Assembly (NCBI RefSeq): GCF_001896135.2
Contig: NZ_MPOH02000008.1
Location: 81,620-145,619 of the forward strand
DNA length: 64,000 bases
Direction: 5' to 3'
Source of the DNA: Streptomyces phaeoluteigriseus
GTDB lineage: Bacteria; Actinomycetota; Actinomycetes; Streptomycetales; Streptomycetaceae
The notes beneath the pieces are model-generated. The model was not told the origin of the DNA. It saw only the letters and a list, made by a program, of their open reading frames with translations, and searched no databases. Made by a program: the position numbers and the translations under genes. Positions 17,136 through 25,482 of this stretch are shown in pieces. Every line of letters begins with the position of its first letter. Position 1 is the first letter of the stretch.

Positions 17136-18095
17136 TCAGCCGCCCGTGAAGTACGAGGGCGGGCGGACTCGCATGGTGCTGGCGAGCTTTCGCAGAACAG
17201 CGCTGCTCACCGGGGGCGTGCGGGCTTGGAGGACGGCGACAGTGTCACCGACCCGCGTGAAGTACTGGACGTAGTCGTAGTTCGACCACCGCCACACCCC
17301 GGGGGCCACCGGACTGCAGGCGGGTGACGGCACAGGGTAGACGTTGGTGAGTGCGGCGCAGTGGGAGGGAGGGGTGAAACCCGGCTGTATGGGGCCGACG
17401 GTCACCTGGATCTCCTGACGGAGTTCGTCCGTGGTGTTCGCGCCCTTGCCCAGGCTGTCGGGTGAGATCCGGTAGTAGAAGGTCACCTCGTGTGTGGCTG
17501 TCGATCCGGTGGTGCCGGCGCCGTTCAGGTGGTAGCCCGCGGGTAGTTGCGGCCCGAGCAGGGGGACGCCCGCGTCGGCCAGTTCGTTGTTCTGCTTGCT
17601 CCGGGCGAGTTGGTTGGTGGCCAGCGAGTCGAGTGGCGCCAACAGGACCAAGGCCAGGGCCACGGCCGCTCGCGGCCACAGCGGCCTGCGTGACTGGGTT
17701 AACCAAGCCGCCACAGCGAACGAGACCGTGCACAAAGCGGCTTGGACGTATGGCGTGCCATCGGGCAGCCACCGGGCCGTGTCGATGCCGCGGACCAGGT
17801 ACCAGCCGATGCCGGTGCCGAATAGAGCGGTGAGCCAGGCCGGCCGGACCGCAAGGACGCGCAGGGCGGGCCAGGTAAGCAGGAAGTTGAGGACAGGCAG
17901 GAGGTAGGACCACAGGAGGGCGTGGCCGAGGCAGCCATAGCCGGGCGCGTCCTGGCAGGCGCTGGAGTCCAGCAACAGCCGCGCCAAGAGCGCGAAACTG
18001 GCCACCGCGACAAGCCCGACCCCGGCCGCCTGTGCCGCACGCTTCACATACCGCGACCGCTTTGCGACCGCCGGTTCGACCACCGCAGTGCCCAT
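17136..18095 (-). CDS. Membrane protein of unknown function
   Basis: 319 residues from ATG 18095, chosen over the GTG at 18119 because a GGGGAGGGGAAG ribosome site lies just before it. The N-terminal half has about five hydrophobic helices (GVGLVAVASFALLARLLLDS, ALLWSYLLPVLNFLLTWPAL, AALCTVSFAVAAWL and AVALALVLLAPLDSLA among them). The C-terminal about 150 residues are polar and lie outside the helices, with conserved-looking THEVTFYYRISPDSLGKG and a final DTVAVLQARTPPVSSAVLRK. No catalytic motif is recognised. A single-gene unit. Confidence 0.7.
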   Translation of the reverse strand: MGTAVVEPAVAKRSRYVKRAAQAAGVGLVAVASFALLARLLLDSSACQDAPGYGCLGHALLWSYLLPVLNFLLTWPALRVLAVRPAWLTALFGTGIGWYLVRGIDTARWLPDGTPYVQAALCTVSFAVAAWLTQSRRPLWPRAAVALALVLLAPLDSLATNQLARSKQNNELADAGVPLLGPQLPAGYHLNGAGTTGSTATHEVTFYYRISPDSLGKGANTTDELRQEIQVTVGPIQPGFTPPSHCAALTNVYPVPSPACSPVAPGVWRWSNYDYVQYFTRVGDTVAVLQARTPPVSSAVLRKLASTMRVRPPSYFTGG

Positions 18096-18301
18096 CCTCT
18101 TCCCCTCCCCGACCGGCACCAGAGCGTAGTGGAGCGCCTGGGCGGCCAGCCTTCCCCCGAGCCTTCTCCCGCCGAGACGCGTGCGCCCGCGTTGTCCACG
18201 GACGCCGAACTCTCCGAACTTCCTCCCGTCGAGACGCCCCGCCGTCCGTCCCCACCCGGTGCCTGTCCCAGACCGTCGTCATCCCCTGGCGTGCCCGCTA
18301 C

Positions 18302-18670
18302 ATGAACCAGCTGCTGCGCCGTCAGCTCGAAGTCCGGCTCGCTTTCCTGCACTGCCTCGAGGACCGCAGCCGCAGCGACGAACTCGTCTACGCCATGACC
18401 ACCAGGCCTCCCTTCGAGCGCGTCAGCCGGCTCTTCACCCACCTCGCCCACCTCGCCGACATCGTCGGCGTCTCCGCCCCGAGGACCTCCCGGCACACCG
18501 TCATCACCGGCCCGAGGCAGAAGGACATGGCTGCCGCGCTCCAGCTCAGCACCTCCACTGTGGAGAACGCGATCCGCACCCTGCGCTACCACGGCGTCGT
18601 CGAGGCCCGGTACCGCAAGTTCCTCGTCCACGACATCGAGGCCCTCCGCCAGTTCGCCGCCGGGGCGTAG
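18302..18670 (+). pseudogene. Crp/Fnr-type regulator, N-terminally truncated
   Basis: 122 residues from ATG 18302; the same frame is open further upstream but there looks non-homologous. The visible part is the dimerisation helix and winged HTH of a Crp/Fnr protein: FLHCLEDRSRSDELVYAMTT, ERVSRLFTHLAHLADIVG, then the recognition region GPRQKDMAAALQLSTSTVEN and AIRTLRYHGVVEARYRKFLV. The N-terminal cyclic-nucleotide-binding beta-barrel (about 120 residues) is missing. It may be a remnant, or a standalone HTH protein if translated. Confidence 0.55.
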
Positions 18671-18855
18671 AAACCCCACGCCCACTGGACCCCCCCCACC
18701 TGTACTCCCGCCCTGGTGCCGGCGTACCTGCGAACGGACAGCAGCATGATGACCAGCACCACCACGCTGGCGCTCGCCACAAGCGCCGGAACCCTCGTGG
18801 CGACAATCCTCTCGCCAGCCTCGACGACGTCCGTGACTCGCTGCGGCCGGACACG

Positions 18856-19267
18856 ATGGTGCTGAACACCAGCACCATCGCCCCTGCCGAAGCCTCGAAT
18901 CTGGCCCGGCAGCTCGGCGCCGGGCGCCGTTCTCGAACCGCTCCGCGCCTACGTTCGTGGACATGCCACCGGCGATCCCACCCACTTCCGCGACGCGTTC
19001 CTGCCCACCGCCCACATCGAGGGAATCCGGGGTGGCGCTTTCGTCTCGTGGTCTCTGGATGAATACTGCGCTCTCTTCCACGGCCACTCGGCCCCCGATG
19101 AACCGACCCGGTCTCGCCGGATCGCCACCGTCGATGTCCACGGCACCATCGCGACCGCGACCATGGCGCTCCAGCACGGCGCGGACACCTTCACCGACCT
19201 CTTCCTGCTGGTTCGCGTCGACGACAGTTGGCGCATCGCCAACAAGGCTTACCACCAGCACTCATGA
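18856..19267 (+). pseudogene. NTF2-like (lumazine-binding/SnoaL-like) protein, frameshifted
   Basis: ATG at 18856 begins MVLNTSTIAPAEASNLARQL. Near 18920-18928 the frame shifts by one base and continues AVLEPLRAYVRGHATGDPTH, FRDAFLPTAHIEGIRGGAFV, SWSLDEYCALFHGH and ends with VRVDDSWRIANKAYHQHS and TGA at 19265. The combined sequence fits the putative lumazine-binding NTF2-like family (PF12893), small alpha+beta-barrel proteins of variable function. The shift lies in the run ggcgccgggcgcc and may be a sequencing error. Confidence 0.55.
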
Positions 19268-19396
19268 GGGAGCGAGAAGCGATCCCTCGCCCGGTCTGCG
19301 CCGCGGTAGAAGGCTCTGAGGCGGCCGTAGCGACGGCAGGGACCGTCAGCGAACTGACGGGTCGCCCTCATACAGTCGGCTACTGGCGATGGCCCT

Positions 19397-19519
19397 CTAC
19401 GGCTGGCCGGGCGGCCTGCCGCAACAGGCGACGGTCTGGGTCTGGTCGGCGCTGGCGAGCGGCACTGCCGCAAGCACAGCCGCCATTGCCACGAACAGTC
19501 CGAGTACAGCTTTACGCAC
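19397..19519 (-). CDS. 40-residue secreted peptide (predicted)
   Basis: GTG at 19519 with the ribosome site GGAGAAACA; stop TAG at 19397. The first 24 residues are a clean Sec signal: VRK, a hydrophobic core (AVLGLFVAMAAVLAAVPL), then the LASA cleavage site. The predicted mature part is only DQTQTVACCGRPPGQP, 16 residues with adjacent cysteines. No family is recognised. It lies upstream of nothing obvious and is separated from the I36 inhibitor gene by a terminator hairpin, so it is probably an independent transcript. Real-gene status rests on the signal peptide, ribosome site and spacing. Confidence 0.5.
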   Translation of the reverse strand: MRKAVLGLFVAMAAVLAAVPLASADQTQTVACCGRPPGQP

Positions 19520-19548
19520 TGTTTCTCCTGGACGAAGGGGACGACGGA

Positions 19549-19592
19549 ACGGCGCTGAGGACTCCGGCCGTTGCTGGAGCCCTCAGCGCCGT
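19549..19592 (-). terminator. Terminator hairpin downstream of the I36 inhibitor gene
   Basis: A perfect 12-bp stem, ACGGCGCTGAGG with CCTCAGCGCCGT, 20 bases apart, 28 bases after the inhibitor's stop codon. Confidence 0.7.
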
Positions 19593-19619
19593 ACACACGG
19601 GCCGCGCCCGCAATCGCCG

Positions 19620-20225
19620 TCAGCAGTTCCTGATGCTCCAGACGGGCGTCCAGTAGTAGCGGGAGTTGGAGCTGTACGGTGCCGGGGTGGCGTCGTAGGC
19701 GGATCCGTCCGCACCGTAGAAGATCGCCCTCGTACCGGGGGTCTGATCGTTGATCCACGACCCCCAGTCTCCCCACGGCATGCCACGCCTGCCGCATTCG
19801 TACCAGCGCAGGGCGTCGCCGTTGAATCCCTCCCGGCTGTAGGCGCAGAACCAGCCACTGTGGACCTGTCCTTGCAGGCAGGGGTCGAACGCGGCCCGGG
19901 AGCTGTCGCCGGACGCGAAGTCCCTCGGGTGCTTCTCTCCGGGCAGGGCGACCAGCAGTGTGGCATCGCCGCCGAGGTCGATCTCGTTGAGTGCGACCTG
20001 GTTCCCGCCGGTCCGCTTCACATATCGGTCGACCTTCGCCTGGAGCGATGTGGTCTGGGCCTTCGTCAAGTGCGCCTTCGCGGCCTGGTCCGCGAAGGGC
20101 TGTCCGGCGCTTGGGGCCGAGACGCTCGTGGTGTCGGATCCCGGCGTGGCGGCGGCAGCGGTCGCCCCGGTTCCGAACAGGAGGGCGGCGGTCGCAGTCA
20201 CGACCGCGAGCATGGGTATGCGCAT
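19620..20225 (-). CDS. Secreted peptidase inhibitor, family I36 (SMPI-like)
   Basis: 201 residues, ATG at 20225. The N-terminus is a signal peptide (MRIPMLAVVTATAALLFGTG then AAAATPG). The C-terminal about 70 residues carry the I36 gamma-crystallin-like pattern: GWFCAYSREGFNGDALRWYE, CGRRGMPWGDWGSWINDQT and GTRAIFYGADGSAYDAT. SMPI from Streptomyces inhibits thermolysin-type metalloproteases. Between lies a linker with KAHLTKAQTTSLQAKVDRYV and NQVALNEIDLGGDATLLVALPG, found in many streptomycete versions. Probably secreted to protect against the strain's own or rival proteases. Confidence 0.85.
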   Translation of the reverse strand: MRIPMLAVVTATAALLFGTGATAAAATPGSDTTSVSAPSAGQPFADQAAKAHLTKAQTTSLQAKVDRYVKRTGGNQVALNEIDLGGDATLLVALPGEKHPRDFASGDSSRAAFDPCLQGQVHSGWFCAYSREGFNGDALRWYECGRRGMPWGDWGSWINDQTPGTRAIFYGADGSAYDATPAPYSSNSRYYWTPVWSIRNC

Positions 20226-20285
20226 GGTGCGTTCCCCCGTTTCTGATGACCCCTCGGATGCCTGGGGGTCAATCTGACTTCAGGG

Positions 20286-20311
20286 TTGTTCGGGACGCAT
20301 GAGCCGAACAA
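20286..20311. promoter_or_regulatory. Inverted repeat upstream of the I36 gene
   Basis: TTGTTCGG and CCGAACAA, a perfect 8-bp inverted repeat with a 10-base spacer, 60 bases upstream of the I36 start. The one-helical-turn spacing suits a dimeric regulator. Function inferred. Confidence 0.4.
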
Positions 20312-20916
20312 GTCTGAAATCGGCCACTCCGGTTGAAAGTTGAAACCTGAGTGATGTCGTGTCATGCGATGATCGCCAATCGACCGGCCCCATCCCGGAG
20401 GTATGCGCAGCTCGCGCTGCCGGACGTCATCCCGCCCGCCGCGCCCCCGGCCGACTGGCGCACCCCGCCCTCCTTCGTCACCCGGACCATGCCCGGCCGG
20501 CCTGCTCCCGTCCTGTCCGAGCCTGCCTCCGACGGCCTACCCGAACCCACTGCACAGACCGCTGAAGACGGCCCTGGCTGAACGTCCCCGCACCTTCCTC
20601 GTGGACGAGGCCGGCCGCTGAAGCGGATCTGATCGGTCGGCCAGTCACCCGCAAGCCGCTACGGGCCCAGCCGGCCGAGCAGATAGCCCCGCCGCGAGCG
20701 CGACGACTTAGGCGACGACGCTTATCACGTCCAGCGCATGCCGATGGCAGACAGCTTCTCCATCCGTTCCGGGGTGAGTGTCGCGGCTCTGCATGGTGTG
20801 GTCGGTTCCCGGGACTCTCGCCCTGTTCACGGGTGAGTGTCGGAACGGTAGATCGTCCGTCGGTGCGATCGACGCCTGGGCTCCTGGCCGTGACTCGGTC
20901 TCTGGGCGCGGCTCGT
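20312..20916. other. Gene-poor stretch
   Basis: Several short proline-rich frames overlap on the plus strand at 20350-20620, but none has a recognisable domain or a clear ribosome site. No gene is called. Confidence 0.4.
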
Positions 20917-21384
20917 TCAATCGCGGCTTGTGGTCCGTTTCCTGGACCAGGCGGTGGCGTCGGCTCCGTATCGCGTCAGGAGTCGTGCGAACTGGGTGCG
21001 TTCCTCCGGTGACCAGGCGATGGTGATCTCCAGGAACGCTTCTCGCTGTTCGGCGGCGAAGCGGTTGCGTTCGGCCTCGCCGTGCTCGGTGAGTTCGAGA
21101 ACGGTGCGGCGTCCGTCGGACTGGGATGCCGCCCGCCGCAGCAGCCCGTCCGCTATGCAGGCGGCGACGGTCCGGCTGGCCACCGGCTGCGCGACGCCCA
21201 TCTCGGCGGCAAGCGCGCCGACGGTCATCTCGCCCGGCGAGTCGGCGATGACGTTGAGCACGAGGTTGCGAGTGAGGTCCTTGCCCGATGCAGGTGCGCG
21301 TCGCCGCAGACGTGACAGCGCCGGGCCGATCTGATCCAGCGCCGGGTCGTCGGAGGGCTGCTCGGAGGAGGACATGTTGCTCAT
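20917..21384 (-). CDS. MarR family transcriptional regulator
   Basis: 155 residues, ATG at 21384. The winged HTH reads LTRNLVLNVIADSPGEMTVG, ALAAEMGVAQPVASRTVAAC and the wing GLLRRAASQSDGRRTVLELT, where DGRR is the MarR wing signature. The flanking N- and C-terminal helices form the dimer interface (EEQREAFLEI-type). It is divergent from an amidohydrolase gene across about 100 bases that contain an imperfect inverted repeat, so it very likely represses that gene and itself. The ligand is unknown, perhaps the amidohydrolase substrate. Confidence 0.88.
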   Translation of the reverse strand: MSNMSSSEQPSDDPALDQIGPALSRLRRRAPASGKDLTRNLVLNVIADSPGEMTVGALAAEMGVAQPVASRTVAACIADGLLRRAASQSDGRRTVLELTEHGEAERNRFAAEQREAFLEITIAWSPEERTQFARLLTRYGADATAWSRKRTTSRD

Positions 21385-21404
21385 GTGCCGAGTCTAGGCC
21401 CGGC

Positions 21405-21458
21405 CAGCACATTTGCATACCATTTGATAAGTGCATAGCATCAGGTATGTAAATGCTG
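21405..21458. promoter_or_regulatory. Putative MarR operator and divergent promoter region
   Basis: AT-rich for this genome. Outer arms CAGCACATTTGCATACC (21405-21421) and GGTATGTAAATGCTG (21444-21458) form an imperfect inverted repeat between the divergent MarR and amidohydrolase starts. Likely the MarR binding region. Confidence 0.5.
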
Positions 21459-21485
21459 AACAAGCTAGGAAATGAGGCGGACGCC

Positions 21486-22700
21486 ATGGCGCTCACCGCG
21501 ATCACCAACGCGCAGATCTTCGACGGGGAAAAGGCGGTCGGCGTGCGGACCGTGGTCATCGACGGCGGGAGGATCGCCCAGGTCGGGGGCGACGCTCCCG
21601 AGGGCAGCGAGATCGTCGACGGCAGCGGCGCCACACTGCTGCCGGGACTCATCGACGCCCACGTCCACTCCGCCCCGGGCTCTCTGACGCTCGCCCTGAG
21701 GTTCGGGGTGACGACCGAACTGGAGATGCAGGGGATGAACACCCGGGAGAACCGGGGGGCCATCACCGACGACGACACACAGGCCGACGTGCGCTCCTCC
21801 GGCTTCGCCATCACACCGCCCGGTGGTCACCCGAGCGAGCTGATGCCCGAAGGGTTCCGGCCCAAGTGGGACCTTCCCCCGGTGATGCCCCTGATGCCTT
21901 TCTCCACCACCCCCGAGGAGGCCGCCGCCTTCGTGCCGCAGCTCCTCGCCCGGGGATCCGACTTCATCAAGTTCATGATCGACGACGGCAGCGTGGAGGG
22001 ACACCCCGGGCTGCCCGTACTCGACAAGGCGACCGTGCGCGCCGGTGTCGCCGAAGCCAAGAAGTACGGTGCACTGACCGTGGCCCACGCGCTGACCCTG
22101 GAGGCCACCAGGACAGCCGCCGAAGCCGGCATCGACGGCGTCACCCACGTGTTCATGGACCAGCCGCACACCGCCGAGATCATCAACCTGATCAAGGACG
22201 CGGGCATGTTCGTCATCCCCTGCGTCACTCTCAACGCCTCGATGATGGGGATCACCGGCAGCGAACTCGCCGACGACCCCCGGGTCGCCGCTCGCCTCGA
22301 CGCCGACTGGGACCGGACCCTGCGCTCCAGCTTCAACCGCTACCCGCAGGGCAAGCTCCACGACGTGTACGACACCGTGCGCGCGCTGGACGCCGCCGGT
22401 GTCGACGTGCTGGCCGGCACCGACGTCTCCATACCCGAGACGTTCTTCGGAGGCCTGGCACACGGAGCGAGCCTGCACCACGAACTGCAATACCTGGTGG
22501 CGGCCGGCCTCACACCCGCACGGGCCCTGCGTGCGGCCACGGCGACCACGGCCCGCCGCTTCCGCCTCAGCGACCGGGGCCGCATCGCCGAGGGCCTCCG
22601 CGCCGACCTCTTGCTGGTCGACGGCGACCCGACCAGCAACATCAGCGACACCCTCAACACCCGTGCTGTCTGGCGCCGCGGCACCCGCCTGGCGGCATGA
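21486..22700 (+). CDS. Metal-dependent amidohydrolase family protein
   Basis: 404 residues from ATG 21486 (GAGGCGGA upstream); an in-frame ATG at 21453 is possible. It is an imidazolonepropionase/prolidase-like TIM-barrel amidohydrolase. The N-terminal beta-sandwich strand MALTAITNAQIFDGEKAVGV is followed by the metal motif LLPGLIDAHVHSAPG. Further ligands are probably in FIKFMIDDGS (Lys), ALTVAHALTLEATRTAAEAG (His), DGVTHVFMD (His) and VLAGTDVSIPE (Asp). The C-terminal part GRIAEGLRADLLLVDGDPTS is the usual closing sandwich. It hydrolyses an amide or C-N bond of unknown substrate and is probably controlled by the divergent MarR protein. Confidence 0.9.
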   Translation: MALTAITNAQIFDGEKAVGVRTVVIDGGRIAQVGGDAPEGSEIVDGSGATLLPGLIDAHVHSAPGSLTLALRFGVTTELEMQGMNTRENRGAITDDDTQADVRSSGFAITPPGGHPSELMPEGFRPKWDLPPVMPLMPFSTTPEEAAAFVPQLLARGSDFIKFMIDDGSVEGHPGLPVLDKATVRAGVAEAKKYGALTVAHALTLEATRTAAEAGIDGVTHVFMDQPHTAEIINLIKDAGMFVIPCVTLNASMMGITGSELADDPRVAARLDADWDRTLRSSFNRYPQGKLHDVYDTVRALDAAGVDVLAGTDVSIPETFFGGLAHGASLHHELQYLVAAGLTPARALRAATATTARRFRLSDRGRIAEGLRADLLLVDGDPTSNISDTLNTRAVWRRGTRLAA

Positions 22701-23043
22701 CCGCGGTCGTGGGTCGGCTTCCTTCACCCTTAGGTTGGTCGGGTGAGGTGTCCCATAGGGTGGTCAGTGTGCTGCGCTGACCGGTGCGCTGACACCGGTG
22801 AGCGCTGCACTGGCTGTGCAGGGGCCCGCGTCTGGTAGCGGTGGGGCGACCAGTCGCTGTCCGAAGCCGACGCACGTCCTCTTGATCCTCGGGGCGCAAT
22901 GGGAGCACAGTGCGGTCCCATCCTCCCGGCGATATCCCGGAGGCCGCATCCGGTGGCACCTGCTTGGTGACATAGACCCTCAAGCCAGTCCGTGCCGTGC
23001 CGGGCCTCGCCGTAGAGGTCGACGGTGAAGTTGGAGGAGGCGG
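22701..23043. other. Gene-poor stretch
   Basis: Intergenic region between convergent genes. No supported gene, hairpin or repeat was identified. Confidence 0.4.
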
Positions 23044-23724
23044 TCAGTCCTCGCCGAACAGGACGATCAGCACGACCAGTCCCGCCACGCCCATCGCAAC
23101 GAACAGGATCCACTGCCAGAGGGCCAGGGATCCGACCAGCAGGCCGTTGGTGATCCCGACGACCGGCACAGCCAGCAGCGGCGCGGCTCCCATGAGGAAC
23201 GGCGGCAGGAGCCGGGGTACCAGCACGACCATCGCCACCCCTAGGGCGATGCAGGCCAGGCACAATTCGCGGAGCAACGACAGCTCCGCCGGGCTGTCGT
23301 ACGTCTCAGTGCGGCCGTGGGCCTCCATGCGCACCACGGCGTCGCCCCAGAGGCGCACGGTGACCGCGTCCCCCTCGTGCACGGCCTGGTACATGGGGGA
23401 CTTCGCCGGCACCGCACCCGTGCCGCGTGCGTGGCGGACCGTCACGACGTACTGGTTCACGCACGAGACCCCGTTGTTCCCGTCCCCGTTGCAGGTCTGG
23501 TAGGAGGACTTGTCGACGATCCGTGCCGCGCTCTGCTCGACGCAGGGGTGAGACGGGTCGCCCGACGCCTGCCCGGCCGCGCACACGGGAGCGTTGCGGT
23601 ACGCCACAGTGGTCCGGTGCTGCTCCTCCACCGAGGACCAGCAGCGCACCACAACCCAGACCGCGGCCGCGAGAACCAGCGCGCGCAGACCGAGCGATAC
23701 CACCGAAGCCCCCCCAAGACGCAA
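23044..23724 (-). CDS. Membrane protein of unknown function
   Basis: 226 residues, ATG at 23724. One N-terminal helix (LGLRALVLAAAVWVVVRCW) is followed by an extracytoplasmic region of about 110 residues with several cysteines (VCAAGQ, HPCVEQ, QTCNGDGNNGVSCVNQY). Then come three to four C-terminal helices (LCLACIALGVAMVVLVPRLL, LLAVPVVGITNGLLVGSLAL and LFVAMGVAGLVVLIVLFGED). Paired cysteines suggest disulfides outside the cell. No enzyme motif. A single-gene unit. Confidence 0.7.
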   Translation of the reverse strand: MRLGGASVVSLGLRALVLAAAVWVVVRCWSSVEEQHRTTVAYRNAPVCAAGQASGDPSHPCVEQSAARIVDKSSYQTCNGDGNNGVSCVNQYVVTVRHARGTGAVPAKSPMYQAVHEGDAVTVRLWGDAVVRMEAHGRTETYDSPAELSLLRELCLACIALGVAMVVLVPRLLPPFLMGAAPLLAVPVVGITNGLLVGSLALWQWILFVAMGVAGLVVLIVLFGED

Positions 23725-23942
23725 GACGCAAGACGCGGAACGCGGGAACGCACCGGGTGACTACCCATTCGCAGACAGAGTCATATCCCCAACGAACTCG
23801 TGCACAGTAGGCGGTGAGACGTGGCGGACTTCGGTGTGGCCCGGCTCCACGTCTGCCGGGTCGGGTTCAGGTCCGCGGTGTGTTGGTGGGACAGCAGGCG
23901 GGTCTGTCCAAGGAACGGCTCTGTCGACATTCGGCGGTGACG

Positions 23943-24164
23943 GTGAGTCATGGCGGCGACGGACAGATCATCGGACACGAAACCGCAGGCCTACGCCTCG
24001 CAGGGGAAGTGGCCACCGCCCTGAAGGTGCGCCGGGCCACGGTGTCCGGCTGGGAGGCGGGTACGACCGAGCCGCGGCCGCCAGACTCGTCCAGCTCCGG
24101 CGCGTGCGGGTCGCGCGACGGACGCAGGGACCCGGCGGCCGGGGTGAAGGCGGTGAAGCTGTAG
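23943..24164 (+). pseudogene. HTH (XRE-like) DNA-binding gene fragment
   Basis: The frame contains LAGEVATALKVRRATVSGWE and AGTTEPRPP. This is the streptomycete pattern EIAxALxVRRATVSGWExGRTEPRPPxRxAYxRLL, found in regulators linked to plasmids and telomere regions. After PRPP the homology stops and the sequence becomes low complexity, so it appears to be truncated. It lies directly before another broken gene, at the left edge of the PBD cluster. Confidence 0.45.
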
Positions 24165-24272
24165 CGGCCAACAGGTTCAGCTTCCGGTGGCTGAGCGGGG
24201 AAAGCCGGGCGAGGTTGAGGATCGCCGAGGCCGGGTCGGCCAATCCGGTGCGCGGTCTGCGGCAGGCGCCAC

Positions 24273-24772
24273 GTGGCCGTGCACCCCCAGTCGCCCTCCG
24301 GCACCGTGATCGACGAACTCATGGCCCAGGCAAGGGCAGCCGGGCGGTGGAACCTCTTCCTCCCCGACCCCACCTACGGAGCAGGCCTTACCAACCCCGA
24401 ATACGTGCCCCTGGCCGAACTCATGGGCCGCTCACTCACCGCGCCCGAGATCCTCACCTGCAACGCACCCGACACCGGTAACGCCGAACTCCTGCTCCAC
24501 TACGGCAGAGACATCCAGCGCCGGCGCTGGATGGAACCGCTGCTGCGCGGCGAGATCCGCTCGGCCTTCTGCATGACCGAGCCGGACGCGGCCGGCTCCG
24601 ACGCGGCCGACATGGCCGCCACCGCCGTCGTGGACCGCGACACCATCGTCCTGAACGGCCACAAGTGGTGGAGCACGGGGATCGGACACCCCGACTGCCG
24701 ATTCGTCATCTCATGGAACTGACCGATCCCGACGCCCCACGCCGCGCCCGGCACTCCAGGGGGAGGCGGGAT
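24273..24772 (+). pseudogene. Acyl-CoA dehydrogenase fragment, frameshifted and truncated
   Basis: The frame reads VHPQSPSGTVIDELMAQARA, AGLTNPEYVPLAELMGRSLT, ELLLHYGRDIQRRRWMEPLL and IRSAFCMTEPDAAGSDAADM, then HKWWSTGIGHPDCRFVI. These are the N-terminal and FAD-binding parts of an ACAD11-like acyl-CoA dehydrogenase (the FCMTEPD...SD motif binds flavin). A two-base loss near 24712 shifts the frame, after which ELTDPDAPRRARHS continues the homology before it ends. More than 200 C-terminal residues, including the catalytic glutamate region, are absent. Confidence 0.65.
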
Positions 24773-24996
24773 GAACCCTGCCCAGGGCGGTGCGGAGGGC
24801 CACGGCCACCACCCCGGTGCCGACGGAAGTGATCATGCCTCGCGCGGCGCCTCCGTCGCTCCGCCTCGCCGTCGTCCGACGCGTCGTCGGCGTGGGGGGC
24901 ACGCAACGGGCGCGGGCCGGGCACCGCGGGCCGGGTGAAGGCCGGCGGCCGGGGAAGTCCGTCGCTCGGTACCGGCGCCCGTGCGGGCCGGACGGC

Positions 24997-25482
24997 TCAG
25001 GGGCGTTCCTCCGCCGGTTCCAGGTGCGGTTCCAGGGCGTCGGCGACCTTGTTGCACAGTTCGACGAACATCGCCCGCTCGCCGGGGCTCAAGGTGGATC
25101 CGACGATGCGGGCGTTCTCGCGTCGCTGCTCGGCGACCCGGGTCAGGAAGGACTCGCCGGTCGGCGTGAGCGAGGTGGTCAGTTCGCGCCGGTCCTCGCC
25201 GATCGTCTGCTGTCCGACGAGCCCCAGGTCCTTGAGCACCCGCAGCGCCTTGGAGGTCGTCGCCCGGGACACCCCGAGCGAGGCGCTGAGCACCGAGGGC
25301 GTCATGGGGCCGCGGATGCGCAGCAGTTCCAGGACGTCGTACTGCTGCCAGGTGACGCCCTCCGGGTTCGAGCGGGTGCGACGGGCGACCAGGATGCACT
25401 GCAGGTGGGACAGTGCGTCCTCGAGTTCGCCGGGCACGGCCGGGGCCTCGCTCGCGCGTCGTGGACTGTCGGTTCGGGTCAT
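24997..25482 (-). CDS. MarR family transcriptional regulator at the edge of the PBD cluster
   Basis: 161 residues from ATG 25482; the same frame is open to 25761, but homology and a GGAGGGG ribosome site support the internal start. The winged HTH is visible in TWQQYDVLELLRIRGPMTPS, VLSASLGVSRATTSKALRVL and the wing GLVGQQTIGEDRRELTTSLT. It is divergent from tomA across an unusually AT-rich 650 bases. By position it is the best candidate for a cluster regulator, possibly sensing the product or an intermediate; this is inference. The last gene before it on the left is the broken acyl-CoA dehydrogenase. Confidence 0.85.
   Translation of the reverse strand: MTRTDSPRRASEAPAVPGELEDALSHLQCILVARRTRSNPEGVTWQQYDVLELLRIRGPMTPSVLSASLGVSRATTSKALRVLKDLGLVGQQTIGEDRRELTTSLTPTGESFLTRVAEQRRENARIVGSTLSPGERAMFVELCNKVADALEPHLEPAEERP

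Noticed and set aside
16520..17274. A plus-strand gene spanning 16515-17327
   Set aside because: It is antisense to the XRE remnant and the start of a membrane protein gene and shows no domain.
20350..20620. Several overlapping proline-rich small frames
   Set aside because: No domain, no convincing ribosome site, and all three plus frames are open, as expected by chance.
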